Positions 1 through 7,200 of a DNA stretch of 13,853 bases are shown here, one piece after another (position 1 is the first letter of the stretch; each line of letters starts with the position of its first letter). The translations under genes and the position numbers were made by a program. The notes below the pieces were generated by a model. That model saw nothing but the letters and a program-made list of their open reading frames with translations, had not been told where the DNA came from and did not search any database. This stretch comes from Methanomethylovorans sp. PtaU1.Bin073. GTDB taxonomy: Archaea; Halobacteriota; Methanosarcinia; Methanosarcinales; Methanosarcinaceae. The stretch spans positions 1 to 13,853 of the forward strand of contig MVQW01000285.1 of the NCBI GenBank assembly GCA_002067265.1, in the 5' to 3' direction.

Positions 1-2
1 AG

Positions 3-95
3 TTTCCGGAGGGAGCAACTGATTCAATACAACTCCATTTTATTACTTTCACTCCGCTTAAACAATCTATAAAACCTTTGAGTTTTACAGATTGA
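3..95 (+). CDS. Possible C-terminal end of a gene entering from the left edge
   Basis: One plus-strand frame is open from the left edge to TGA at 93-95, giving 30 residues that begin FPEGATDSIQLHF. The composition is protein-like but I recognise no family. The stop falls in the right arm of the 63-94 hairpin, as expected if that hairpin ends transcription of this gene. A second frame is also open from the edge, to 72, so this could be chance. Confidence 0.25.
   Translation, partial: FPEGATDSIQLHFITFTPLKQSIKPLSFTD
63..94. repeat. 13-nt inverted repeat, one mismatch, 6-nt loop
   Basis: The left arm is 63-75 (CAATCTATAAAAC), the right arm is 82-94 (GTTTTACAGATTG) and the loop is CTTTGA. Twelve of 13 positions pair; A69 against C88 is the mismatch. 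It could be a terminator hairpin for whatever ends at 95, or one element of the dyad-rich stretch. Confidence 0.7.
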
Positions 96-166
96 GGGGG
101 GCATGTCCGTGATTGGAGCAAACTATCCAGGTTGTCGAGACCTGAATAATAGGTAATCATGATAAA

Positions 167-188
167 GCTATTTGCGCCAACAAATAGC
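167..188. repeat. Perfect 8-bp inverted repeat with CGCCAA loop
   Basis: GCTATTTG (167-174) and CAAATAGC (181-188) are perfect complements around a 6-nt spacer, CGCCAA. The same spacer lies inside the dyad at 11705-11722, and TGCGCCAACA is shared by both. It could be a protein-binding dyad or an RNA hairpin. Confidence 0.65.
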
Positions 189-261
189 ACCATGCCCTAT
201 TGTAAAAATGCTATGGTCTTATTTAATGCTTATTAATTGAATCTCTCATATGACTGAGATT

Positions 262-299
262 ATCAAATTAGCTCCTCTTTTCCTCCATTTTAATTTGAT
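262..299. repeat. Perfect 9-bp inverted repeat followed by T8
   Basis: ATCAAATTA (262-270) pairs with TAATTTGAT (291-299) across a pyrimidine-rich 20-nt loop. A run of eight T follows at 305-312. Read on the plus strand this resembles a terminator, although no intact gene precedes it. Confidence 0.55.
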
Positions 300-402
300 G
301 AGCATTTTTTTTAGAAATATCTGTCTAAGTTAATCCTCTCAATCTTATTTTGTAAATTTGTCAGTATCATAAACTGGTATGCCACAAATCTTACTATTGA
401 AT

Positions 403-440
403 TTAGGGTCCTCTTGAAATAACATTCAAATGGACCCTAA
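403..440. repeat. Strong two-part inverted repeat
   Basis: The outer arms TTAGGGTCC (403-411) and GGACCCTAA (432-440) are perfect. Inside, past a 2-by-2 internal loop, TTGAA (414-418) pairs with TTCAA (425-429) around a 6-nt loop. This is the most stable-looking dyad in the window. It ends just before the truncated frame at 447, so it may mark the end of a mobile element or a deletion junction. Confidence 0.7.
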
Positions 441-446
441 TACTAA

Positions 447-623
447 TATAAGGGGCGTGTTGCTGAGTTGGAAGAGGTAAATGAAGAGCTTGTTAAGTCT
501 AATGACACATAGAGCAAGCTGATGAATGCGTTAATGAGTGACCCTTCCATACGTGACCTTATGGGCAAGATGATGGAACAAACTGAAGTGTATAAAGAGG
601 ATAAGGGGGAAGAAGAAGGATGA
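447..623 (+). pseudogene. 5'-truncated gene tail with in-frame TAG
   Basis: After TAA at 444-446 this frame reads into a charged, helix-forming stretch (VAELEEVNEELVKSN), meets TAG at 510-512, then continues with KLMNALMSDPSIRDLMGKMM and an acidic tail to TGA at 621-623. There is no start codon or ribosome-binding site. Both sides of the TAG look like one protein, so I read it as the decayed C-terminal end of a longer gene. A coiled-coil tail of this kind occurs in some archaeal tyrosine recombinases, which would fit an island edge, but that is a guess. Methanogens that use pyrrolysine can read UAG as sense; the missing 5' end makes this unlikely to matter here. Confidence 0.45.
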
Positions 624-650
624 TTTTCATCTTTTTCTCCTTTTATTTTT
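614..650 (+). terminator. Hairpin plus T-rich tract after the gene relic
   Basis: Positions 614-622 can pair with 628-636 (9 bp, two G-T wobbles, 5-nt loop). T-rich sequence runs on from 632 to 650. It lies exactly at the stop of the relic at 447-623, and T-rich tracts of this kind end transcription in archaea. From 651 to 858 I see only weak dyads (AATAGT 758-763 with ACTATT 780-785) and a T6 run at 840-845, and no gene. Confidence 0.5.
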
Positions 651-858
651 ACCACTGCTTGATAGTTCAATTTGTTCTCTAAAGAGAAAGAAATCAATTG
701 TTTGATTGAGCGTTGACAAATTTAAAGTAGAGTCATTGATTTGTACATTCGGATTTAAATAGTGGCTTTTCAATCAAGAACTATTATGCAGCACAATGAT
801 TCTACAGAAAATGGATTCCACAGATAATGCAATTATATCTTTTTTAGCATAGCACCGT

Positions 859-885
859 ATTTACAGTAATTTCGTTACTGTAAAT
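859..885. promoter_or_regulatory. Perfect 11-bp dyad, likely operator upstream of the RM promoter
   Basis: ATTTACAGTAA (859-869) and TTACTGTAAAT (875-885) are perfect complements around TTTCG. Each arm contains TTAC(A/T)GTAA, itself a near-palindrome. A third copy lies at 917-925. The dyad ends about 13 bp before the TATA box, a position suited to an activator or to one half of a repression loop. The cognate regulator is not obvious in this window. Confidence 0.65.
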
Positions 886-888
886 TAA

Positions 889-905
889 GACGAAAGCTAT
901 AAATA
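889..905 (+). promoter_or_regulatory. Archaeal BRE and TATA box of the restriction-modification operon
   Basis: TATAAATA at 898-905 is preceded directly by the purine-rich ACGAAAGC (890-897), a good TFB recognition element. Archaeal transcription normally starts about 25 bp past the TATA centre, here near 926, which is the GTG start codon itself. With no Shine-Dalgarno sequence before 926, a leaderless message is the simplest reading. Confidence 0.75.
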
Positions 906-916
906 CAGAAACAGCA

Positions 917-925
917 TTACTGTAA
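917..925. promoter_or_regulatory. Third TTACTGTAA copy, between TATA box and start
   Basis: TTACTGTAA at 917-925 repeats the nine-base core found in both arms of the 859-885 dyad. It lies between the TATA box and the predicted transcription start, where a bound protein would block RNA polymerase. It therefore fits a repressor site. Confidence 0.55.
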
Positions 926-1528
926 GTGGTGACTGGTATAAAAATCAAAGATATAGCAAGAATACAAATGGGATATTCATTCAGATCAAAGCTTGAAGCG
1001 TCTGAAACTGGAAATATAAAAGTAATCCAGATGAAAGACCTACTCGATGATAACATTGTAGATTGCAATGGATTAATGAAAATCGAGATGCAAACTCCAA
1101 AAGAGCAACATTTTGTCCGAAAAGGAGATTTGTTATTCAGATCAAGAGGTCAAATTAACACTTCTGCGGTAATTCTTGAAAATCCAGAAGAGGCCATTGT
1201 TGCTTCACCTTTGATAAGGATTAGAATAACAAATCCTGAAATTGTTTTGCCAGAATATTTGAACTGGTACATTAGTCAAACTGATGCTCAGCGTTATCTT
1301 ACTTCCGTACAGGCAGGAACATCAGTTAATATGATAAGAACTCAGCAATTGGAACAGATGCCTGTTCACATACCTTCTTTGAGTATTCAAAAAAATATTG
1401 TTGAGCTGGCAGCATTGTCCGCAAGGGAACGGACAATATTGAACACACTAGCTGAAAAACGAGATAAGTACATTTCAACACTACTAACGCAGATTGCAAA
1501 AGAGGACGAGAATAATGAAAAAAATTGA
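926..1528 (+). CDS. hsdS: Half-size type I restriction specificity subunit (single TRD)
   Basis: This is a 200-residue protein of the HsdS type, which reads the DNA target for a type I restriction-modification complex. Residues 1-145 form one target-recognition domain, opening with the usual HsdS-style KIKDIARIQMGYSFR. Residues 150-192 (from PSLSIQKNIVEL) form one conserved helical spacer. Full-length HsdS has two of each, so this one would have to pair with itself or another half to make a normal bipartite recognition. I chose GTG 926 (or the next codon, GTG 929) because conserved residues lie before the first internal ATG at 968, and because the promoter predicts a leaderless start there. 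The gene ends 14 nt inside hsdM, so the two are translationally coupled. It may be a working alternative specificity subunit or a modulator of the large HsdS at 3956. Confidence 0.8.
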   Translation: MVTGIKIKDIARIQMGYSFRSKLEASETGNIKVIQMKDLLDDNIVDCNGLMKIEMQTPKEQHFVRKGDLLFRSRGQINTSAVILENPEEAIVASPLIRIRITNPEIVLPEYLNWYISQTDAQRYLTSVQAGTSVNMIRTQQLEQMPVHIPSLSIQKNIVELAALSARERTILNTLAEKRDKYISTLLTQIAKEDENNEKN

Positions 1529-3080
1529 CCAAAAAGATATTAATAATGCAGCATGGGCTGCATGTGACACATTCAGAGGAGTTGTTGACCCTGCACAATA
1601 CAAGGATTACATCCTTGTTATGTTGTTCCTGAAATACATATCCGATGTGTGGCAAGACCATTATGAGTCATACAAGGAACAGTATGGAGATGATGATACC
1701 CGAATCAGACGCAAGCTGGAACGTGAAAGATTTGTCCTTCCGGTTGTCAGATTAGTCGAAACCGATGAAAAAACAGGAGAAGAAACATTACTGGATGAGT
1801 TCCCTGCTACATATTACAGCCTTTATGATCGCAGGGCTGCTGCTAACATTGGCGAATTGATCAATATTGTTCTTGACCATATTGAAGAATCAAACAAGAG
1901 CAAACTTGATGGCGTTTTCCGAAATATTGACTTTAACAGCGAATCAAACCTCGGAAAAACCAAGGACAGGAATAGACGCCTGAAGCAGCTTCTGGAAGAT
2001 TTCTACAAGCCACAATTGAATATGAAACCAAGCCTTGTTTCTGAAGATGTGATAGGAAACACTTACATTTATCTGATAGAGAAATTTGCTTCCGATTCCG
2101 GAAAGAAGGCAGGAGAATTCTTTACTCCATCAAAGGTTACGGAACTGGTTGCAAAGCTTGCCAAGCCAAAATCAGGGGATCGTATATGTGACCCTGCATG
2201 TGGCTCTGGTGGTCTTTTAATACAGGCTGGCAGACAGGTAGGCAACCGCGATTTTGCTCTTTTCGGACAGGAATCGAATGGAAGTACATGGGCATTATGC
2301 CGGATGAATATGTTCCTGCACAGTTTTGACAGTGCTCGGATTGAGTGGTGCGATACACTGAACAGCCCGCTTCTGGTTGAGGATGACCATTTGATGAAGT
2401 TCAATTGTGTTGTTGCCAATCCGCCATTCTCACTGGACAAGTGGGGTGCAGAGAATGCAGAAAGCGACCGATACAACAGATTCTGGCGTGGAGTTCCTCC
2501 AAAAAGCAAGGGTGACTGGGCTTTTATCACCCACATGGTAGAGACTGCACTGGAAAAAGAAGGACGTGTCGCTGTGGTTGTTCCTCACGGAGTCCTCTTC
2601 AGGGGAGCACAGGAAGGCCAGATACGCCGGAAGATGATAGAGGAGAATCTGCTTGATGCTGTAATCGGACTTCCAGGTAATCTGTTCCAGACAACTAACA
2701 TTCCTGTGGCTATTCTGGTTTTTGACCGCTCAAGGGAAAAGGATGGAGCCAGAGAAAACTGCAAAGATGTCCTTTTCATTGATGCCAGCCGGGAATTTGT
2801 GTCAGGAAAGAATCAAAACACACTTTCAGAAGAGCATATTGCAACAATTATGAAAGTATACGATTCCAGAGAGGATGTGGATAAATACGCTCATGTGGCT
2901 GACCTTGCAGAAATTAAGGAGAACGATTTCAACCTGAATATCCCCCGTTATGTGGATACATTCGAGGAGGAAGAGGAGATAGATATCGATGCTGTCCAGC
3001 AGGAGATCGATGAACTGGAAAAGGAGCTGGCAGAGGTTCGGATGAAGATGGCTGAGAAGTTGAAGGAGATTCAGAGATGA
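1515..3080 (+). CDS. hsdM: Type I restriction-modification N6-adenine methyltransferase subunit
   Basis: HsdM (521 aa) transfers a methyl group from S-adenosylmethionine to adenine in the sites chosen by HsdS, marking host DNA as self. An N-terminal HsdM helical domain fills about residues 1-150. EFFTP at 201-205 is the usual lead-in to the methyltransferase fold. DPACGSGG at 226-233 is the AdoMet-binding motif I, and NPPF at 302-305 is the catalytic motif IV of N6-adenine enzymes. The last 45 residues are an acidic, charged coiled coil, where HsdM contacts HsdS. Length and motifs are complete, so it should be active. ATG 1515 is preferred over an upstream in-frame TTG at 1494 because GAGGA lies just before it. 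It overlaps the half hsdS by 14 nt. Confidence 0.97.
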   Translation: MKKIDQKDINNAAWAACDTFRGVVDPAQYKDYILVMLFLKYISDVWQDHYESYKEQYGDDDTRIRRKLERERFVLPVVRLVETDEKTGEETLLDEFPATYYSLYDRRAAANIGELINIVLDHIEESNKSKLDGVFRNIDFNSESNLGKTKDRNRRLKQLLEDFYKPQLNMKPSLVSEDVIGNTYIYLIEKFASDSGKKAGEFFTPSKVTELVAKLAKPKSGDRICDPACGSGGLLIQAGRQVGNRDFALFGQESNGSTWALCRMNMFLHSFDSARIEWCDTLNSPLLVEDDHLMKFNCVVANPPFSLDKWGAENAESDRYNRFWRGVPPKSKGDWAFITHMVETALEKEGRVAVVVPHGVLFRGAQEGQIRRKMIEENLLDAVIGLPGNLFQTTNIPVAILVFDRSREKDGARENCKDVLFIDASREFVSGKNQNTLSEEHIATIMKVYDSREDVDKYAHVADLAEIKENDFNLNIPRYVDTFEEEEEIDIDAVQQEIDELEKELAEVRMKMAEKLKEIQR

Positions 3081-3095
3081 AGGAGAATTTTAGGT

Positions 3096-3959
3096 ATGGA
3101 CCAAAATACGATAATTAAATTAATAGATTCTTTCGACGAAATTAGCCAGCATACAGAAGATGAAAATATAGAATTCTGGTATGCACGAGAACTACAACCA
3201 ATATTAGGATACTCACAGTGGCGTAATTTTGCAGAGATTATTGAAAAGGCCAAAATCGCCTGCCAAAATGCTGGTGTCGAGGTTAAGAACCATTTTGCTG
3301 ACGTCAGCAAAATGGTCATTATTGGATCAGGGGCAGAACGTGCCATAGATGACGTTATGTTAACCCGCTACGCCTGCTACCTCATTGCCCAGAACGGAGA
3401 CCCCAGAAAAGAAGAGATTGCATTTGCCCAGACCTATTTCGCGGTCCAGACCAGAAAGCAGGAGATTATCGAAGAGCATATCCACTTACATGAACGCCTG
3501 CAGGCAAGGAAAAAACTAACGGAGTCTGAAACAGAGCTTTCCAAAAACATCTATGAAAGAGGGGTGGATGAAAGAGGTTTTGGAAGAATTCGCTCAAAAG
3601 GCGATGCTGCATTGTTCGGTGGAAACACTACCCAAACAATGAAAAGGAAACTTGGAGTCCCCTCCCGCCGCCCTCTTGCCGATTTCCTGCCTACAGTTAC
3701 CATTGCTGCCAAGAATCTGGCAACTGAGATTACAAACCACAATGTAAAGCAACATGACCTACAGGGAGAATCAGATATTTCCACTGAACATGTGCAGAAT
3801 AATGCCAGTGTCCGCAATATGCTTGGCGAGCGTGGCATCAGACCAGAGGAACTTCCCCCTGAAGAAGACCTGAAAAAACTGGAACGCCGTGTCAAGTCGG
3901 CAGAAAAGAAGATGATTAAGGGTAGCGAACTGCCAGAGAGGCAGGAGAGTGGAGAATGA
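3096..3959 (+). CDS. dinD: DinD-like protein with BRO-N domain
   Basis: This 287-residue protein matches DNA-damage-inducible protein D. The N-terminal BRO-N region covers about residues 22-120, with [16 protein letters not shown] at 27-42 and [13 protein letters not shown] at 91-103. [11 protein letters not shown] at 111-121 leads into a long charged helical C-terminal half. In Escherichia coli DinD is an SOS gene product that inhibits RecA filaments. BRO-N proteins otherwise occur mainly in viruses and mobile elements. DinD genes are often found inside type I restriction operons, where their job is not settled. AGGAG at 3081-3085 precedes ATG 3096, 15 nt after hsdM ends. The stop overlaps the start of the full hsdS (ATGA, 3956-3959). 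There is no SOS system in archaea, so control is presumably by the shared operon promoter. Confidence 0.88.
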   Translation: MDQNTIIKLIDSFDEISQHTEDENIEFWYARELQPILGYSQWRNFAEIIEKAKIACQNAGVEVKNHFADVSKMVIIGSGAERAIDDVMLTRYACYLIAQNGDPRKEEIAFAQTYFAVQTRKQEIIEEHIHLHERLQARKKLTESETELSKNIYERGVDERGFGRIRSKGDAALFGGNTTQTMKRKLGVPSRRPLADFLPTVTIAAKNLATEITNHNVKQHDLQGESDISTEHVQNNASVRNMLGERGIRPEELPPEEDLKKLERRVKSAEKKMIKGSELPERQESGE

Positions 3960-5179
3960 AATTGCCTGATGGATGGAATATCGATTACCTGGACAATGTT
4001 ACCAAAAGAGGTAGTGGCCATACACCTAATCAAAAATATTCTGAGTATTGGAACGGAGGAATAAAGTGGGTTTCTCTAGCAGATTCTTCTCTATTAGACA
4101 AGAGGTTCATTATTTGTACGGCAAAAGAAATATCAGAAGAAGGGCTGAATAATTCATCTGCTGTTTTGCATCCTAAAGGGACTGTTCTTATGTCACGCGA
4201 TGCAGGAGTTGGGAAAAGCTCAATAATGGGATGCGATATGGCTGTAAGCCAACACTTCATAACATGGGATTGCAAATCCAAAAATATCATCAATAATCTT
4301 TTCCTTTATTATTGGTTACAAGCAAAAAAAGGCTATTTTGAACGCCAAGCTGTTGGATCTACAATAAAAACAATTGGTTTACCTTTATTCAAGAAGCTCA
4401 AACTTCCTTATCCCCCACTTTCCGAACAAAAAGCCATTGCCGATTTACTCTCCACATGGGATGAGGCCATCGAGAAGACTGAAAGGCTGATTCAGGCTAA
4501 AGAAAGAAACCTAAAAAGCCAGATTCAAAAAATAATGGGTAGGCAGGCCATTGAAACAAAAGGATGGTCAGAGGTCCACTTGGGAGAACTTTTTACTGAA
4601 GTTACACATAAGGTTGGAGAAAAAGAGTTAACACCTTATAGCATTTCTGCCGGAATTGGATTTGTTTCTCAACGTGAAAAATGGGGCAAAAATATTTCAG
4701 GATCTCAACACAAAAACTATATACACCTTAAAACTGGTGAATTCTCCTATAACAAAGGAAACTCAAAACGATATCAGCAAGGTTGTATATATCTGCTTAA
4801 AGAAGGAGAAATTTGCGTCCCTAATGTATTTATCAGTTTCAAACCAAAAAACAAGAATGTTGTTCCTGAGTTTTTCGAGCATTATTTCATCGCTGATTAT
4901 CATGCCCGTGAACTGAAAAGATATATCACAAGCGGGGCTCGATCGGATGGACTACTCAATCTGAACAAGAAGGATTTTTTCAAAATTAAAGTTCCATGTC
5001 CATCCCCATATGAGCAAAAAGCCATAGCAGAGGCTCTGACCGCTTTACAGCACGAAATCGACCTGCTCAAACAACTGGCAGAGAAATACAAAGCCCAGAA
5101 ACGTGGCCTGATGCAGAAGATGCTTACAGGCGAGTGGCGGATGAAACCGGAAATTATTAACCAATATACTGAGGCATAA
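3956..5179 (+). CDS. hsdS: Type I restriction specificity subunit, full length, two TRDs
   Basis: This 407-residue HsdS has the standard duplicated plan. TRD1 spans about 5-150 (with TKRGSGHTP and [12 protein letters not shown]). The first helical spacer starts [13 protein letters not shown] at 153. TRD2 spans about 203-345. The second spacer starts [12 protein letters not shown] at 350 and ends [10 protein letters not shown]. The two TRDs differ, so the target should be an asymmetric bipartite site; I cannot read its sequence from the protein. It forms the core on which two HsdM and two HsdR assemble. It starts within an ATGA overlap with dinD. Its last 74 bp reappear in decayed form at 7128-7201. 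Its tail also supplies the GAGG ribosome-binding site (5171-5174) of the next gene. Confidence 0.95.
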   Translation: MKLPDGWNIDYLDNVTKRGSGHTPNQKYSEYWNGGIKWVSLADSSLLDKRFIICTAKEISEEGLNNSSAVLHPKGTVLMSRDAGVGKSSIMGCDMAVSQHFITWDCKSKNIINNLFLYYWLQAKKGYFERQAVGSTIKTIGLPLFKKLKLPYPPLSEQKAIADLLSTWDEAIEKTERLIQAKERNLKSQIQKIMGRQAIETKGWSEVHLGELFTEVTHKVGEKELTPYSISAGIGFVSQREKWGKNISGSQHKNYIHLKTGEFSYNKGNSKRYQQGCIYLLKEGEICVPNVFISFKPKNKNVVPEFFEHYFIADYHARELKRYITSGARSDGLLNLNKKDFFKIKVPCPSPYEQKAIAEALTALQHEIDLLKQLAEKYKAQKRGLMQKMLTGEWRMKPEIINQYTEA

Positions 5180-5180
5180 T
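5107..5180 (+). repeat. Direct repeat, copy A (intact hsdS 3' end)
   Basis: This 74-bp stretch covers the last codons of hsdS and the ribosome-binding site of the next gene. It aligns without gaps to 7128-7201, with 62 of 74 bases identical by my hand count. Copies A and B bracket the OLD-type ATPase gene at a 2021-bp offset. Confidence 0.9.
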
Positions 5181-7100
5181 ATGAAGCTTACAGATGTGAA
5201 AATTGAGAGATATAAATCTTTCGAGACTGTTCAGTCATTTAGTGTTGATCCCAATGTGACCATATTGGTCGGCAAGAATGAATCGGGAAAAACAGCAGCT
5301 TTGGAGGCTATTGCAAAAACAAACTACTTCTCTACTGATGATTCGTTCAAGTTCGATCCAATACATGACTACCCAAGGAAAGGACATGCAAAATATAAAA
5401 AATCGGGAAAAGTGGATGAAGCTGTCACAGTGACTTATGAGATTGATGAAGAGGAAGTAGAAACAATTGAGGAGAAAGTAGGCAGCGGCGTTGTTGCCGG
5501 GCGGGAACTATCAATTACTACAAAATATGATAATTCTCGAACAATATCTATGCCTGAAATTAAAACAGATGCCTGTTTAAGTCACTTTTGCGAGCAACAT
5601 GCTGTGAAATTAGAAACATTGGGATTAGGCAATGAGCCATCTAAAGAAACTATTCAGGAACGACTCAAGCAACTGAAAGATAAGAGCGCAACCGCAGATG
5701 CAGAAACGAAAGATGAAAACATTTCTTACATTATCACCACACTAGAGGCAGTTCAATCTCTTTTTACTAAACTTGAGTGGAATGATTGGCTAGGTGCACA
5801 TATTTGGGAAAACTACCTCGAAGAATGGCTACCCAAGTTTATGTATTTTGATGAATACTATGAACTACCATCACGAATAGATATTAATCACCTGTCAACA
5901 AATGAACCACGTGACGAAGGTGAAAAGACTGCAAAAGCTCTTTTAGAATTGGCAGGAGTTGAAACGAAGGAGCTTCTTTCTACCAACAATTTTGAAAACT
6001 TTGTGGCTGAACTAGAATCCACTTCAAGTGACATTACACAATACATTTTTCAATACTGGAAAAACAATACAGGGTTGAGAGTTCAATTTCAGGTGGAACC
6101 ACACCCCCAAGATAAGTTTTTGAATATCCGCGTATGGAATGACAAACACCATATGAGCCTTCCGTTATCCAATAGAAGCAAAGGTTTCAATTGGTTCTTT
6201 TCGTTTATAGTTTGGTTCAGCCGTATTCAGGAAGACAAAAACAATGATTATATTTTGTTGCTTGATGAACCAGGCCTTAATCTCCATGCAGCTGCGCAAT
6301 CAGACCTACTGAATTTTATTGAAGATTTATGTGCTAAATATCAAATTATTTACACAACCCATTCCCCCTTCATGGTTCCTTCTGATAAACTTGATAGAGT
6401 ACGAACCATCTATGAAGGGGAAAAAGGTTCTGAGGTAAGTGAAGCCATTCAACAAAAAGATCCTGATACCTTGTTCCCATTGCAAGCAGCACTTGGTTAT
6501 AGTATCGCACAGAACTTATTCATCAATAAAAAGAACCTGCTTGTCGAAGGACCATCTGATCTTATCTATCTCACAATGATGTCCTCTATATTAGAATCTA
6601 GCGACAGAAAAGGGTTGAGAGATGACGTTACCATTGTTCCAGTTGGAGGTTTGGACAAAGTGACATCTTTCATTTCGCTTCTCAGAGGCCAAAAATTGGA
6701 TTTGGTCTGCCTTTTAGACTCATTCACGGATCAGAAAGGAAAAAAACGCCTAGAAGATTTGGTTAAACTGAAAATTATAAAAGAAAATAATATACTGTTC
6801 TTCGACCAATTTTCAGGAATTAATGGTGACATTGCTGATTTGGAGGACCTATTTGATAAGAGTGAATATTTGAAATTCTTTAATGGAGCATTTACAGAAT
6901 TAGATGACATTGAGACCCTGCAAGATGAAATGAAGCCAGTAATAGCTCAAATAAATACACATCTTGGAGAGGCAAGATATAATCATTATAGGCCAGCAAA
7001 TTATGCTAACTCGCAAGGTTATAATGCACAAGATTTTTCAGAAGACACACTTCGGCGCTTTGTAGAAATGTTCACAGAGGTCAACAAGAGGTTTGCTTGA
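5181..7100 (+). CDS. OLD-family ATPase-TOPRIM protein, probable anti-phage nuclease
   Basis: This 639-residue protein has the domain order of OLD proteins (overcoming lysogenization defect; the family of GajA in Gabija). The ABC-type ATPase occupies about 1-410: Walker A GKNESGKT at 31-38, signature-like LSNRSKGFNWFFSF at 329-342, Walker B YILLLDEPG at 357-365, and a switch histidine in TTHSP at 392-396. The TOPRIM domain follows: LLVEGPSD at 453-460 (E456), PVGG at 487-490, and acidic residues D513 and D517 in LLDSFTDQKG. TOPRIM domains of this kind cut DNA with metal ions. The acidic motif is D-x3-D rather than the usual D-x-D, so activity should be tested. ATP-binding genes inside type I loci have been called rlo genes in Campylobacter, and this could be an RloA-like member. 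The next intact gene, hsdR, starts 102 nt downstream, past an hsdS relic. Confidence 0.88.
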   Translation: MKLTDVKIERYKSFETVQSFSVDPNVTILVGKNESGKTAALEAIAKTNYFSTDDSFKFDPIHDYPRKGHAKYKKSGKVDEAVTVTYEIDEEEVETIEEKVGSGVVAGRELSITTKYDNSRTISMPEIKTDACLSHFCEQHAVKLETLGLGNEPSKETIQERLKQLKDKSATADAETKDENISYIITTLEAVQSLFTKLEWNDWLGAHIWENYLEEWLPKFMYFDEYYELPSRIDINHLSTNEPRDEGEKTAKALLELAGVETKELLSTNNFENFVAELESTSSDITQYIFQYWKNNTGLRVQFQVEPHPQDKFLNIRVWNDKHHMSLPLSNRSKGFNWFFSFIVWFSRIQEDKNNDYILLLDEPGLNLHAAAQSDLLNFIEDLCAKYQIIYTTHSPFMVPSDKLDRVRTIYEGEKGSEVSEAIQQKDPDTLFPLQAALGYSIAQNLFINKKNLLVEGPSDLIYLTMMSSILESSDRKGLRDDVTIVPVGGLDKVTSFISLLRGQKLDLVCLLDSFTDQKGKKRLEDLVKLKIIKENNILFFDQFSGINGDIADLEDLFDKSEYLKFFNGAFTELDDIETLQDEMKPVIAQINTHLGEARYNHYRPANYANSQGYNAQDFSEDTLRRFVEMFTEVNKRFA

Positions 7101-7101
7101 G

Positions 7102-7200
7102 ATTGGACAAAAAACCCAAAAACACAGCCTGATGCAGAAGATGCTTACAGGTGAGTGACGTATGAAAGATGAAATAATTAATAAATACAAGGAGGCATAA
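7102..7200 (+). pseudogene. Relic of an hsdS 3' end
   Basis: Read in the frame of codon CTG 7129, this stretch gives [16 protein letters not shown], then TGA (7156-7158) where the intact hsdS has Trp, then RMKDEIINKYKEA and TAA at 7198-7200. The intact gene ends [16 protein letters not shown] and so on to NQYTEA. The relic is therefore the tail of a second, divergent hsdS once adjacent to hsdR. It begins within a few bases of the ATPase stop (7098-7100), so that point marks the recombination junction. It still carries the GGAGG used by hsdR. Confidence 0.85.

Larger units (their letters stand above)
1..446. other. A+T-rich noncoding stretch, dense in inverted repeats
   Basis: I find no convincing gene here. 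The stretch carries four strong dyads, listed separately (63-94, 167-188, 262-299, 403-440). Weaker ones are CAGGT/ACCTG at 128-144, AATCTC/GAGATT at 240-261, and ATTTGT/ACAAAT at 356-389 enclosing CAGT/ACTG. A T8 run lies at 305-312. On the minus strand, 439 down to 311 reads as about 42 open codons without a start and ends in TAA; it could be the tail of a decayed transposase, but I cannot assign it. The density of dyads suggests structured RNA, mobile-element ends or regulatory DNA. High A+T content also makes short hairpins common. Confidence 0.5.

Noticed and set aside
104..145. Possible C/D-box small RNA (GTGATTG and CTGA)
   Set aside because: The C box matches poorly, there are no internal D'/C' boxes, and no guide complementarity can be shown.
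311..439. Minus-strand frame resembling a transposase tail
   Set aside because: It has only about 42 codons and no start, and the resemblance is an impression without a diagnostic motif. It is mentioned under the noncoding stretch but not called.
859..925. CRISPR-like repeat array from the TTACTGTAA copies
   Set aside because: The repeats are 9 bp, unevenly spaced and partly inverted. They fit operator sites, not a CRISPR array. No CRISPR was seen anywhere in the window.
2069..2536. Long minus-strand open frame opposite hsdM
   Set aside because: It lies antisense to the conserved methyltransferase core, has a cysteine-, serine- and proline-rich odd composition, and has no promoter or ribosome-binding site. 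It is a shadow of hsdM.
4656..4916. Plus-strand frame inside the second TRD of hsdS
   Set aside because: It is out of frame with hsdS, which is intact and conserved here. No start signal is visible.
926..5179. Phase-variable specificity switching between the two hsdS genes
   Set aside because: Shufflons need inverted or direct repeats between TRDs and usually a nearby recombinase. I see no shared DNA repeat between 926-1528 and 3956-5179, and no recombinase.
5181..7100. Complete Gabija (gajAB) system
   Set aside because: Only the GajA-like ATPase-TOPRIM protein is present. The next intact gene is hsdR, a type I motor with its own nuclease domain, not a UvrD-like GajB helicase.
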